Part shown: one piece after another, positions 44,074 to 52,716 of the stretch
How positions within the stretch are numbered: position 1 is the first letter of the stretch
Layout: every line of letters begins with the position of its first letter
Source: Klenkia marina
GTDB lineage: Bacteria > Actinomycetota > Actinomycetes > Mycobacteriales > Geodermatophilaceae
DNA: 64,000 nucleotides
Reading direction: 5' to 3'
Assembly: GCF_900101025.1 (NCBI RefSeq)
Contig: NZ_FMUH01000005.1
Location: 310,001-374,000, forward strand
Position numbers and translations under genes: made by a program
Notes under the pieces: generated by a model
What the model was told of the DNA's origin: nothing
The model's database searches: none
Seen by the model: the letters and a program-made list of their open reading frames with translations, nothing else

Positions 44074-45020
44074 TCGGGCACCACCGCGGTCGGGGCGACG
44101 TCCTCGCGCAGGCCGCGCCAGGCCGGGTGCCGCAGGTGCCCGTCGCCGGTCCAGCCGGCGAACACGACCTCGCCGACCAGGTCGGGCTCGACCCAGTGCG
44201 CCTCGCGGACGACGTCGGCGGGCACCTCCCCGGCGAACGGGGAGGACGACCGGCCGGTCACGTCGCGGGCGAGCTCGCGCAGCGCCCGGTCGGTGAACCC
44301 GGTGCCCACCCGCCCGGCGTAGCGCAGGCCGTCGGGCCCCTGGACGCCGACCAGCAGGGAGCCGATGCCACCGGCCCGGCGCCCGTTGCCCGGCCGCCAC
44401 CCGCCGACCACGACCGACTGGTGCTGCACGTTCTTGACCTTCAGCCACTCGGGGCCGCGGCCACCGGGGCGGTACGGCGAGGCCAGCCGCTTGGCCACGA
44501 CGCCCTCCAGCCCGTGCTCCCGGCTGGCCGCCTGCACCCCGGCGCCGTCGGCGTCGAACCACGGCGTGGGGCTCCACCGCCGGGCGGCGGGTTCGAGGGT
44601 GTCCAGCAGTTCGCGGCGCTCCCGGTAGGGCCGGTCCAGCAGCGGCACCCCGTCCAGCGCCAGCAGGTCGAACACGAAGTAGGAGGCCGGCACCTGCCGG
44701 GCCGTGCGGGCGACCTCGGGACCGGTCAGGTGCATGCGCTGCTGCAGCAGGCCGAAGTCCGGGCGGCCCTGCGCGTCCAGCGCGACCACCTCGCCGTCGA
44801 GCACGGCGTCCCGGTCGGCGAGCGAGGCCGGCAGCGCGGCCAGCTCGGGGTAGCGCTCGGTCACGTCGGTACCGCTGCGGGCCCGCAGCCGCAGCGCGCC
44901 GGCGCGCACGTGGGCCAGCACCCGGACGCCGTCCCACTTGAACTCGTAGGCCCACCCGTCGTCGGTGCGGGGCAGCTCCCCGGCAACCGCGAGCATCGGC
45001 CGGGTGGACTCGTCCACCAC
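44070..45020 (-). CDS. ATP-dependent DNA ligase (LigC/LigD ligase-domain type)
   Basis: 316 residues. Adenylated Lys28 in motif I (EFKWDGVR); motif III SYFVFDLLALDG; motif IV EGVVAKR; motif V EWLKVKN; OB-fold C-terminus complete. It seals ends in Ku-dependent repair. It lies between Ku and the polymerase gene, 1 bp after the Ku stop. The nuclease (phosphoesterase) domain of full LigD is absent from this window. Confidence 0.93.
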   Translation of the reverse strand: MVDESTRPMLAVAGELPRTDDGWAYEFKWDGVRVLAHVRAGALRLRARSGTDVTERYPELAALPASLADRDAVLDGEVVALDAQGRPDFGLLQQRMHLTGPEVARTARQVPASYFVFDLLALDGVPLLDRPYRERRELLDTLEPAARRWSPTPWFDADGAGVQAASREHGLEGVVAKRLASPYRPGGRGPEWLKVKNVQHQSVVVGGWRPGNGRRAGGIGSLLVGVQGPDGLRYAGRVGTGFTDRALRELARDVTGRSSSPFAGEVPADVVREAHWVEPDLVGEVVFAGWTGDGHLRHPAWRGLREDVAPTAVVPE

Positions 45021-45021
45021 C

Positions 45022-45951
45022 TCAGGCGGACTTCGACGCGGCGGCCTTCTTCGCCGGTGCCTTCTTCGCCGGCGCGGCCTTCTTCGCGGCGGCCTTCTTC
45101 GCCGGGGCCTTCTTCGCGGGGGCCTTGTCCGCGGGGGCGTCGTCGGAGGAGTCGTCCTCGTCGGCGGGGGGCTTCTTGCCGGCCTTCTCCACGCTGCGCC
45201 GCAGCGCGCTCATCAGGTCGACCACCGAGCCGTCGTCCTCGTCGTCCTCGACCTCCTCGGGCCGGACGACGTCACCCCCGGCCTGCTTGGCCTCCAGGAG
45301 CTTGGCCATGGCCTCCTTGTAGTCGTCGGTGAACACCGACGGGTCGAAGGTGCCGCTCATGGTCGAGATCAGCGACTCGGCCATCTTCAGCTCGGCGGGC
45401 TTGGCGGTGACGTCCTCGTCGAGGAACCCGAACTCCGGCGTCCGGATCTCGTCGGGCCAGCGCATGGTGTGCAGCACCAGCAGCCCGTCCCGCACGCGCA
45501 GCGCGGCCAGCGACTCGCGCTGCCGGATCGCGATCTTGGTGATCGCGACCTGGCCGGCGTTCTCCAGCGCGGTGCGCAGCAGCACGTAGGGCCGCGCCGC
45601 GGTGCCCTCGGGCTCGAGGTAGTAGGTCTTCTCGAAGTGGATCGGGTCGATCTCGGACTGCTCGACGAACTGCAGCACCTCGATCTCGTGGGTGCTGCCC
45701 AGCGGCAGCTCCTCCATGTCGGCGTCGGTGAGCACCACCAGCTCGCCGTTGGGCAGCTCGAAGCCCTTGGCGATGTCGCGGTACTCGATCTCCTCGCCGT
45801 CGACCGAGCAGACCCGGCGGTACTTGACCCGGCCGCCGTCGGTCTTGTGCACCTGGTGGAACTTGACGTCGTGGTCCTCGGTGGCCGAGTACAGCTTCAC
45901 GGCGATCGAGACCAGCCCGAAGGAGACCGCGCCCTTCCAGATCGACCGCAT
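45022..45951 (-). CDS. ku: Ku DNA end-binding protein
   Basis: 309 residues. Ku core begins MRSIWKGAVSFGLVSIAVKL and holds HQVHKTDGGRVKYRRVC and LVLHTMRWPDEIR. The last 45 residues are an acidic stretch followed by KKAPAKKA-type Lys/Ala repeats, a DNA-binding extension common in actinobacterial Ku. GAGAGGGA precedes the ATG. Heads the ku-ligase-polymerase operon. Confidence 0.96.
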   Translation of the reverse strand: MRSIWKGAVSFGLVSIAVKLYSATEDHDVKFHQVHKTDGGRVKYRRVCSVDGEEIEYRDIAKGFELPNGELVVLTDADMEELPLGSTHEIEVLQFVEQSEIDPIHFEKTYYLEPEGTAARPYVLLRTALENAGQVAITKIAIRQRESLAALRVRDGLLVLHTMRWPDEIRTPEFGFLDEDVTAKPAELKMAESLISTMSGTFDPSVFTDDYKEAMAKLLEAKQAGGDVVRPEEVEDDEDDGSVVDLMSALRRSVEKAGKKPPADEDDSSDDAPADKAPAKKAPAKKAAAKKAAPAKKAPAKKAAASKSA

Positions 45952-46024
45952 GCCTTCGTCCCTCTCGTCGTCGTCCTGATCAGCCTAGGGGCGTCCGGGC
46001 CCGTCCACCCGGTCCGACCACCCC

Positions 46025-46552
46025 CTACGAGTCGGTGACGTCGGACTGGAGCTTGTCGTAGGCGAACTGCCCCACGTCGGCGCCGGCGACGATGGTCATG
46101 ACCAGCCCGGCCAGCCGGGTGGCCCGCGGTGCGGCCACGTAGGACAGCACGAAACCCGTGCCGATCCACTGGGCCAGGCAGAACGGGCACGTGACCAGCT
46201 CGCCCACCGCGTGCTTCCAGCCCCCGTGCTCGCGGATCCCCTCGGCGAGCTCCGCCTCGCCCGACGTCCCCTCGAAGCGGGTGAAGGGGGCACGCAGCGG
46301 GCTGGTCACCGGGTCCTTGGCGACAGTGCGGGCGAGCCGGAAGGTGCCGACGGTGAGCAGCAGGGCGTCACCGAGCGGTATCCGCTCGGGCAGCGGGCGA
46401 CCCGTCGCCCGCAACGCCGCCGCACCCGCCGCGGTGAGCGCGCCGTAGACCCCCATCGCGCCCAGCAGACCGCCGAGCGGTCGCTGCTCCCCGTGGGCGT
46501 ACTGCTCCTGCTGCGTGCGGGCCCAGGACCCGACCTTCTCCGTGACCGACAT
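46025..46552 (-). CDS. DUF1360 membrane protein
   Basis: 175 residues. Two to four hydrophobic helices and the family motif TCPFCLAQW. RLARTVAKDPVTSPLRAPF is also typical. Related to sporulation YjcZ-like DUF1360 proteins by name only; function unknown. Its promoter GTGTGA-N15-GGGTAG (46563-46589, minus strand) looks SigF-type, so it may be a stress gene. Confidence 0.85.
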   Translation of the reverse strand: MSVTEKVGSWARTQQEQYAHGEQRPLGGLLGAMGVYGALTAAGAAALRATGRPLPERIPLGDALLLTVGTFRLARTVAKDPVTSPLRAPFTRFEGTSGEAELAEGIREHGGWKHAVGELVTCPFCLAQWIGTGFVLSYVAAPRATRLAGLVMTIVAGADVGQFAYDKLQSDVTDS

Positions 46553-46562
46553 ACCGGGCGCG

Positions 46563-46589
46563 CTACCCGGGCCGGGAGGGGGCTCACAC
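46563..46589 (-). promoter_or_regulatory. SigF/SigB-like promoter (DUF1360 gene)
   Basis: On the minus strand GTGTGA, 15-nt spacer, GGGTAG; ATG 10 nt after the -10. The same form occurs on the other strand at 46593-46619. Confidence 0.6.
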
Positions 46590-46592
46590 CGG

Positions 46593-46619
46593 GTGTGGAC
46601 GACGCGACCGCGGGGGTAG
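46593..46619 (+). promoter_or_regulatory. SigF/SigB-like promoter (DUF5709 gene)
   Basis: GTGTGG (46593-46598), 15-nt spacer, GGGTAG (46614-46619); ATG 9 nt downstream. Near the actinobacterial SigF form GTTT/GTGT-N15-GGGTA. Confidence 0.6.
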
Positions 46620-46628
46620 GGGGCCACC

Positions 46629-47042
46629 ATGACGCAGCCCGAGGGCCAGACCGCCCGCGACCAGTTCCCCGAGGACGCCGGGATCCCCGAGATCGCCGAC
46701 GACACGCCCGAGGCCGCCCTGGCCGAGGACCCCCAGTTCGCCCCCGACATGGGCCGGGAGACCGCCGGCGCCAGCGTCGACTTCGGCACCACCGCCGCCG
46801 AGCAGGCCGAGGGCGAGCCGCTCGACGGCCGGCTGGCCCGCGAGGAGCCCGACGTCGACGCCGACGCCGGGGTGCGCCCGGCCGCCGACCCCGACGGCCC
46901 CGCCCTGCAGCTCGACCAGGACGGCGAGCCGCTCACCAGCTCCGGCACCGACTCGGTGGGCGACGACGTCCTGGCCTCCGGCGAGGCACCGACCGGCGGC
47001 GAGGGGCCCGAGGAGCGGGCGGTGCACCCGCTCGAGGGCTGA
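46629..47042 (+). CDS. DUF5709 protein, acidic and probably disordered
   Basis: 137 residues, very acidic and Gly/Pro-rich, with DGRLAREEPDVDAD as the DUF5709 core. No signal or membrane segment. Likely disordered. Members are common small stress-related proteins in actinobacteria; the SigF-like promoter agrees. No Shine-Dalgarno: ATG is 9 nt after the -10. Confidence 0.8.
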   Translation: MTQPEGQTARDQFPEDAGIPEIADDTPEAALAEDPQFAPDMGRETAGASVDFGTTAAEQAEGEPLDGRLAREEPDVDADAGVRPAADPDGPALQLDQDGEPLTSSGTDSVGDDVLASGEAPTGGEGPEERAVHPLEG

Positions 47043-47243
47043 CCACGCCACTGGACGGCCCGGGGTTGTGGCCCGCCCCGGCCCTGTCTAGGGTCCGGGC
47101 GGGCGGTTCAGCAGCCAGCCGTCCGGCTCCACCGTCCGGCCGTCCACTCCGGGCCCGCCGGCGTCGGGGATCCCCCGAGCCAGGTACGTTGTAAGCGCTC
47201 ATGTGCGCCCACCGGGCCACGCCGCTGAGAGGAGCTCCTGTCC

Positions 47244-47645
47244 GTGACCTCATCTGACCTGCCCGCCGAGGGGCAGCGCGACTCGTCGGCTCCGGCCGAC
47301 ACCGCCGACGCGCCCTTCGACGACGTGATCACGCTGTCGACGTCCACGGACGCCGACGGCAAGGTCACGGTGACGGTCGTGGGCGAGGTGGACACCTTCA
47401 CCGCACCGGTGCTGCGGGCCTCGCTGGACACCCAGCTGGAGCAGCAGCCCGAGCAGCTGGTCATCGACCTCTGCGGGGTCCAGTTCCTCGGCTCCGCCGG
47501 TCTCGCCGTCCTCGTCGAGACCCAGAAGTCGGCCCGCGCGCGCGAGGTCGGCCTCACGCTCGTCGCCTCCACCCGTGCGGTCACCCGCCCGCTGGAGGTC
47601 ACCGGCCTGATCGACCTGTTCACCATCGTCGACGGCAACGCCTGA
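47244..47645 (+). CDS. STAS-domain anti-sigma factor antagonist
   Basis: 133 residues. A 30-residue flexible N-terminus, then a STAS domain: VTVVGEVDTFTAPVLRASLD and the phospho-acceptor region CGVQFLGSAGLAVLVE, where Ser in GSAG is the predicted phosphorylation site. Should bind an RsbW-like kinase and free a SigF-type sigma factor; such genes lie 2-3 kb away. GTG start with GAGAGGAG upstream. A hairpin follows. Confidence 0.92.
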   Translation: MTSSDLPAEGQRDSSAPADTADAPFDDVITLSTSTDADGKVTVTVVGEVDTFTAPVLRASLDTQLEQQPEQLVIDLCGVQFLGSAGLAVLVETQKSARAREVGLTLVASTRAVTRPLEVTGLIDLFTIVDGNA

Positions 47646-47661
47646 TCCGTCGTCCCACCGG

Positions 47662-47692
47662 GGACCCCGTCGCCCACCGGGTGACGGGGTCC
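47662..47692. terminator. Bidirectional hairpin terminator
   Basis: Stem GGACCCCGTC/GACGGGGTCC (47662-47671 and 47683-47692) between the convergent STAS and topoisomerase IB genes. Confidence 0.85.
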
Positions 47693-47711
47693 TCGGCGTC
47701 GTGGGGGTCCG

Positions 47712-48719
47712 TCAGGCCGACAGCAGGGCGCAGACGGCCGCCTCGACCACCCGCTGGCGTTCCCGGTCGTCCCCGGCCCCGGCCGCCTCGGTGAGGGCGG
47801 CGCCGATGGTCTCGCCGTGCTCGAACCGGTCCACCACCCTCGGGTCGACGTAGCTGGCCTTGCAGACGGCCGGGGTGTTGCCCAGCTGGTCGGAGACCGC
47901 CCGGTACGCGGTCCGCACGGCCCTGGTGCGGCCGGTGGCCGAGGTGGGCGGTGGGGCCTGGCCCAGCAGCACGGCCATGAGCACCGTCGCCGTCCACGTG
48001 CGGAAGTCCTTCGCGGTGATCTCGGCGCCGGACACCTCGCGCAGGTAGGCGTTGACGTCGTCGCTGTGCACGTCGCGCCACGAGCCGTCGTCGTTCTGCC
48101 AGGCCAGCAGCTCCTCGCCGGCCGACCGGGGCCGCTCGAGCAGCTGGCGCACGACGGTCGCGGTGGCGGCGTCGGCGACCTCGATCTCGCGCTGCTTGCC
48201 GCCCTTGGCCAGGTAGCAGAAGGCCACCGCCCGACCCCGCACCTCGACGTGGTCACGGCGCAGCGTGGCCAGGCCGTAGGTGCCGTTGTCCTCGGTGTAC
48301 TGGTCGCTGCCGACCCGGAAGGCGCCGAGGTCCAGCAGGCGCACGGCGGCCGCCAGCACCCGCTCCCGGCCCAGCCCGCGGCGGCGCAGGGCCGCTGCCA
48401 CCTCGTCACGGACGTCGGGCAGCTGGTGGCTGATCTCGAGCACCCGCTCGTGCTTGGCCGCGTCGCGCTGCACCCGCCACTGGTCGTGGTAGCGGTACTG
48501 GCGCCGGCCGGCCGCATCGGTGCCGACGGCCTGGATGTGGCCGTGCGGCCACGGGCAGATCCACACGTCGCGCCAGGCCGGCGGGATCGCCAGACCCTCG
48601 ACGCGCACCCGGCGGTCGTCCCGGATGAGCGCGCCGTCCTCGTCGTAGAACGCCCAGCCGCGGCCGGCACCGCGCCGGGTCCACCCGGGGGCGTGCACGT
48701 CACTGCGCCGCAGCCTCAC
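47712..48719 (-). CDS. DNA topoisomerase IB
   Basis: 335 residues, poxvirus-like type IB enzyme of bacteria. N-domain segment IPPAWRDVWICPWPHGHIQA binds DNA. Catalytic residues lie in TYGLATLRRDH, LAKGGK and DFRTW; the DNA-linked Tyr is in ASYVDPRVVD. Relaxes supercoils of either sign. GTG start at 48719. Near the Ku/ligase and SigF genes but not in their operons. Confidence 0.93.
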   Translation of the reverse strand: MRLRRSDVHAPGWTRRGAGRGWAFYDEDGALIRDDRRVRVEGLAIPPAWRDVWICPWPHGHIQAVGTDAAGRRQYRYHDQWRVQRDAAKHERVLEISHQLPDVRDEVAAALRRRGLGRERVLAAAVRLLDLGAFRVGSDQYTEDNGTYGLATLRRDHVEVRGRAVAFCYLAKGGKQREIEVADAATATVVRQLLERPRSAGEELLAWQNDDGSWRDVHSDDVNAYLREVSGAEITAKDFRTWTATVLMAVLLGQAPPPTSATGRTRAVRTAYRAVSDQLGNTPAVCKASYVDPRVVDRFEHGETIGAALTEAAGAGDDRERQRVVEAAVCALLSA

Positions 48720-48777
48720 CCCGGAGCAGGTGGGCAGCGGCGGCCGGGGTCAAACCTGCGCCACCCCCCGCGGGTGA

Positions 48778-49524
48778 TCAGTCCAGCAGCGGCACGCCGG
48801 CCCGGCGCAGCTGCTCGCGGACCGGACCGGGCGGCGGGAGCACCCGCAGCGCCCACCCGTTGGCCCGGCCGATGGCCGCGACCTCGGCGACCACGGCGAC
48901 CACCCCCGCGGCCACCTCGCTAACGGCCCGCAGGTCCAGCTCGGTGGCCACCACCCCGCCCCGGGAGCCCTCGAGCAGCCGCAGCCGGACAGCGGCGGCC
49001 GCGTCGTCGTCCAGCCCGCCGGAGGCGACCACGCGGGGCAGTGGGCCCGACCGGTCCACGCGCAGCGCCCCGAGGTCGTCTCCGCTCGCCGTGGCCCGCT
49101 CCGGCAGTGCCCGCGCGGGCACGCGCAGGCGCACGGTCGTGCCGGACCGGCCGCGGTCGACCTCGACGTCCTCGAGCAGCTGGTGCATGATCATCAGCCC
49201 GCGCCCCCGGTCGCCCGGGTCCGCGTCGGGGGTGCGCCAGGTGCCCCGGTCGCTGACCTCCGCGACCACGCGGCCGTCGGCACCGCGGGCGACCCGCACG
49301 AGCATGGGGCCCGGTTCGTCCTCGGGGTAGGCGTGGTCGACGGCGTTCGCGCACGCCTCCCCGACGGCCACCTGCAGCGCACCCACCACGTCGGGCGCCA
49401 CACCGGCGCCGGCGAGCCAGCGCCCCACCGCGCGACGCACCGCGGACAGGGCCGCCGCGTCGGCGGGGAGGTCCAGCGCCAGGGGCTCGGCGCGGGGGTA
49501 CGGGCTCCCCGGGGCGTCGGTCAT
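48778..49524 (-). CDS. RsbW-like kinase fused to a STAS-like domain
   Basis: 248 residues. Residues 15-140 are a HATPase_c_2 serine-kinase/anti-sigma domain: N-box VAVGEACANAVDHAYP and G-box VSDRGTW then GRGLMIMHQLLEDVEV. Residues 165-248 resemble a STAS domain (ASGGLDDDAAAAVRLRLLEG; ATELDLRAVSEVAAGVV). A single-chain switch and antagonist is unusual; it may control the SigF-family factor encoded divergently. ATG at 49524, no clear Shine-Dalgarno. Confidence 0.8.
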   Translation of the reverse strand: MTDAPGSPYPRAEPLALDLPADAAALSAVRRAVGRWLAGAGVAPDVVGALQVAVGEACANAVDHAYPEDEPGPMLVRVARGADGRVVAEVSDRGTWRTPDADPGDRGRGLMIMHQLLEDVEVDRGRSGTTVRLRVPARALPERATASGDDLGALRVDRSGPLPRVVASGGLDDDAAAAVRLRLLEGSRGGVVATELDLRAVSEVAAGVVAVVAEVAAIGRANGWALRVLPPPGPVREQLRRAGVPLLD

Positions 49525-49665
49525 CGTCAGACATCCCACCGCAGCCCGCCGCACCCGGCAACCGCGGAGGACCACCAGCCGGGCGGGCTCGACGGTCGTA
49601 CGGGAGGATGGGCCCGGCCCTCGACCGTCTCGGGCGGCCGACGACAGTGAGGAGCGAACCAGCCC

Positions 49666-50154
49666 ATGGTCGACACGACCGGTGGCGCCGCCGCGCGCCG
49701 CACCGAACGCCTCGAGCTCCGGGTGCCCACGTCCCGCACCCAGCTGCCCGCGGTGCGCGCGATGACCGGCGACCTGGCGATGCGCATGGACTTCGACCTC
49801 GACGCGGTCGAGGACCTCCGCCTGGCGGTCGACGAGGCCAGCGCCACCCTCTCCTCGGTCGCCCTGCCCGGCACGCCGTTGGTGACGGTGTTCGAGACCG
49901 GCCCGACCGGGCTGACCATCCAGGCCTGGGTGGCCACCACCGAGGGCACCGACGTCCCCCGCGACGGCTTCGGCTGGGCGGTCATCGCCGCGCTCGTCGA
50001 CTCCGTCGACGCCGGCCCCTCGACCCAGGCGCAGGTCCCGGCCGGCGACGGCTCCTCGGCGGCCGTGGCCACCATCACCCTGACCAAGGAGCTCCCGGCG
50101 GCCCTGCCCACCGCGGCCGCAGGCGGAAACGCCGACCTCCCGGTCACTCGGTGA
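49666..50154 (+). CDS. RsbW/UsfX-like anti-sigma factor
   Basis: 162 residues with the HATPase-like fold of anti-SigF factors: LELRVPTSRTQLPAVRAMTG, and LRLAVDEASATLSS where the N-box Asn is not seen, as in weak or inactive kinases. GFGWAVIAALVDSV is the G-box-like end. Overlaps the sigma gene start (GTGA), the standard layout for usfX-sigF. GGAG upstream of the ATG. Confidence 0.85.
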   Translation: MVDTTGGAAARRTERLELRVPTSRTQLPAVRAMTGDLAMRMDFDLDAVEDLRLAVDEASATLSSVALPGTPLVTVFETGPTGLTIQAWVATTEGTDVPRDGFGWAVIAALVDSVDAGPSTQAQVPAGDGSSAAVATITLTKELPAALPTAAAGGNADLPVTR

Positions 50155-51134
50155 CCCGACTGACCACCTTCCCCAGCCCCAGCTCCGACGTGGATGCCGT
50201 GACGAGACCCGAGAACGAACCGACACCCGACACCACCCCCGTCCTCCCCACCGCCCCGGGGGCGGCCGACACCGAGGTCGACCAGGCCGAGGTGGACGCC
50301 GACGTCGCCGAGGCCGAAGCCGTCGTGGCCGACCAGGCGCCCCCCAAGGAGCCCGCCGCACCGGTCTCGGAGAACCGCAAGCGGGCCGAGCGCACCGCCC
50401 CCCTGTTCGTCGAGCTGGCCTCCCTCGACCCCGAGGACCCCCGCCGCGAGCGCCTGCGCGAGATCCTGGTCGAGGAGCACCTCCCCCTGGTGCGGCACTT
50501 CGCCCGCCGGTTCAGCAACCGCGGCGAGCCCTTCGACGACCTGCTCCAGGTCGGCACGCTGGGTCTCATCGCGGCCATCGACCGCTTCGACCCCACCCGG
50601 GGCGTGGAGTTCCTGTCCTTCGCCGTCCCGACCATCACCGGGGAGATCAAGCGGCACTTCCGCGACCAGGGCTGGTCGGTGCGGGTACCGCGGCGCCTGC
50701 AGGAGCTGCACCTGTCGCTGAACGCCGCGGTGGGCGAGCTGGCGCAGAAGAACGGCCGTGCGCCGAACCCGTCGGAGCTCGCCGAGTACCTCGGCATCCC
50801 CCGCTCGGAGGTGCTCGAGGGCCTGCAGGTGGCCAACGCCTACCGCTCCTCGTCGCTGGACGAGCGGCTCTCGGGTGAGGACGACTCCCCCACCCTGGCG
50901 GCCACGCTGGGCCAGGAGGACGCCGCCCTGGAGGGCGTGGAGTACCGCGAGTCCCTGCAGCCGCTGCTTGCCACCATCCCCGCCCGCGAGCGCCGCATCC
51001 TCATCCTGCGGTTCTTCGGCAACATGACCCAGTCGCAGATCGCCGCCGACATCGGCATCTCGCAGATGCACGTCTCGCGCCTGCTGGCCCAGACCCTGGC
51101 CAAGCTCCGCGAGGGCCTGCTCAAGGACGAGTAG
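50151..51134 (+). CDS. sigF: SigF/SigB-family RNA polymerase sigma factor
   Basis: 327 residues from the overlapping GTG, with a 70-residue acidic Pro/Ala-rich extension before the usual SigF body. Region 2 is GTLGLIAAIDRFDPTRG and EFLSFAVPTITGEIKRHFRD; region 3 LSLNAAVGELAQKNGRAPNP; region 4 ERRILILRFFGNMTQSQIAA and DIGISQMHVSRLL. Controls general stress genes; the promoter pair at 46563-46619 is a plausible target. A later start (near 50190-50202) is possible. Confidence 0.93.
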   Translation: MTRLTTFPSPSSDVDAVTRPENEPTPDTTPVLPTAPGAADTEVDQAEVDADVAEAEAVVADQAPPKEPAAPVSENRKRAERTAPLFVELASLDPEDPRRERLREILVEEHLPLVRHFARRFSNRGEPFDDLLQVGTLGLIAAIDRFDPTRGVEFLSFAVPTITGEIKRHFRDQGWSVRVPRRLQELHLSLNAAVGELAQKNGRAPNPSELAEYLGIPRSEVLEGLQVANAYRSSSLDERLSGEDDSPTLAATLGQEDAALEGVEYRESLQPLLATIPARERRILILRFFGNMTQSQIAADIGISQMHVSRLLAQTLAKLREGLLKDE

Positions 51135-51164
51135 CCCGCCCTCTGCCGCGCACGGCCGCGGCGC

Positions 51165-51224
51165 CGTCACACGACGATGGGGACCCACTTCGGGCTCGAC
51201 GTGGGTCCCCGTCGTCGTGTGACG
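51165..51224. terminator. Very strong bidirectional hairpin terminator
   Basis: 24-bp stem with one G-U type wobble (51165-51188 with 51201-51224) and a 12-nt loop, between the convergent sigF and SPFH genes. Confidence 0.93.
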
Positions 51225-51240
51225 GGTGCGGTGGAGCCGA

Positions 51241-52638
51241 TCAGCGGCCCTGGTAGCCCGGCGGTGGGCCCTGCTGGTAGCCGGGCGGGGGGCCCTGCTG
51301 CGGGTTCTGCCACTGCGGGGGCGGGCCGCCGTATCCGCCACCCTGCCCCTGCTCGCCCTGCTGTCCGTGCTGAGGCCCCTGCTGGCCGTACGGCGACGGC
51401 GGCACCGGGGCGTCGTCGTCCGCGTCGGGGGCGTTGCGCGGGTCGGCCGCGGCACCGGACTCGCGGACGTCGGCAGTCAGCTCGGCCAGCGACGGCGTGC
51501 TGGGGATCTGCGGGTGCGGGGTCTCCGGCGCCGCGTCGGCCAGCGAGCTCATCTCGATGCGCGCCTCGGGCTGGTCGGCGGCCTTGGGCAGGGCCGACTC
51601 GAACCAGTCGGCGGTGTCCAGCTTCTGCGCCGGCGCCGACGTCTCGGCCTGGGTGCCGTCGACGTCGAGCCACGAGCGCTTGCCGCCGCCCTCGCCGTCG
51701 CCACCGCGCCCGGCGCCGCCGAGGTTGGCCAGCCCCTCCAGCGCCTGGGAGAACTCGCTGGGCACGATCCACATCTTGTTGGCGTCGCCCTGCGCGATCT
51801 TGGGCAGCGTCTGCAGGTACTGGTAGGCCAGCAGGCCCTGGTCGGGCTTGCCGTCGTGGATGGCCTGGAACACCGTCTCGATCGACTTGGCCTGGCCCTG
51901 GGCCTGCAGGAACAGCGCAGCGCGCTCGCCCTCGGCGCGCAGGATGCGCGACTGCCGCTCGGCCTCGGCCTCGAGGATCGCGGCCTGCTTGTGGCCCTCG
52001 GCGGCAAGGATCTGGCTGGCCTTCTGGCCCTCGGCGGTCATGATCGCCGACTGCCGCTGACCCTCGGCGGTGAGGATCGTGGCGCGCTTGTCGCGGTCGG
52101 CGCGCATCTGCTTCTCCATCGAGTCCTGGATGGACAGCGGCGGGTCGATGGCCTTGATCTCGACGCGGGCGACGCGCAGGCCCCAGGGGCCGGTGGTGCC
52201 GTCGAGCACCGCGCGCAGCTGCGAGTTGATGCCGTCGCGGCCGGTCAGCGCGCCCTCGAGGTTGAGCCCGCCGACGACGTTGCGCAGCGTCGTGGTGGTG
52301 AGCTGCTCCATGCCGGTGATGTAGTTGGCGATGCCGTAGACGGCCAGCCGCGGGTCGGTCACCTGGAAGTAGACGACGGTGTCGATGCCGACCTGCAGGT
52401 TGTCGGCGGTGATCACCGGCTGCGGCGGGAAGCTGATGACCTGCTCGCGCAGGTCGATGGTGGCCCGCACGCGGTCGGCGAAGGGCACGAGGATGGCCAG
52501 GCCGGGGCTCAGGGTGCGGCTGTAGCGGCCGAAGCGCTCGATGACCTTGGCCTGCGCCTGCGGGACGATCGTGACGCTCTTGGCGAGCACGATGACCACC
52601 AGGACGGCGATCACGAGGAGTGCGATGAGGGCTTCCAC
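51241..52638 (-). CDS. SPFH/Band 7 membrane scaffold protein
   Basis: 465 residues. One N-terminal helix (about 1-20), SPFH domain (about 25-190: IVPQAQAKVIERFGRYSRTL; DIDTV-like VGIDTVVYFQVTDPRLAVYG), a Glu/Ala coiled coil with repeated ILxAEGxxQ units (about 190-270), then a long Pro/Gln/Gly-rich disordered tail ending in PPPGYQQ repeats. Stomatin-like proteins form membrane microdomains. With NfeD upstream it makes the classic SPFH-NfeD pair. GTG start, AGGAG upstream. Confidence 0.92.
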   Translation of the reverse strand: MEALIALLVIAVLVVIVLAKSVTIVPQAQAKVIERFGRYSRTLSPGLAILVPFADRVRATIDLREQVISFPPQPVITADNLQVGIDTVVYFQVTDPRLAVYGIANYITGMEQLTTTTLRNVVGGLNLEGALTGRDGINSQLRAVLDGTTGPWGLRVARVEIKAIDPPLSIQDSMEKQMRADRDKRATILTAEGQRQSAIMTAEGQKASQILAAEGHKQAAILEAEAERQSRILRAEGERAALFLQAQGQAKSIETVFQAIHDGKPDQGLLAYQYLQTLPKIAQGDANKMWIVPSEFSQALEGLANLGGAGRGGDGEGGGKRSWLDVDGTQAETSAPAQKLDTADWFESALPKAADQPEARIEMSSLADAAPETPHPQIPSTPSLAELTADVRESGAAADPRNAPDADDDAPVPPSPYGQQGPQHGQQGEQGQGGGYGGPPPQWQNPQQGPPPGYQQGPPPGYQGR

Positions 52639-52716
52639 GGGCGGGGCGCTCCTGACGTCGGCTGGATGATCACCACCGATACTGCCCGCTGCGGTTCTGC
52701 CAGGCCACTCGCCAGG

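Noticed and set aside
45040-45130. Short tandem repeats (GCC/TTC-rich)
   Set aside because: They encode the Lys/Ala tail of Ku; a normal feature of actinobacterial Ku proteins.
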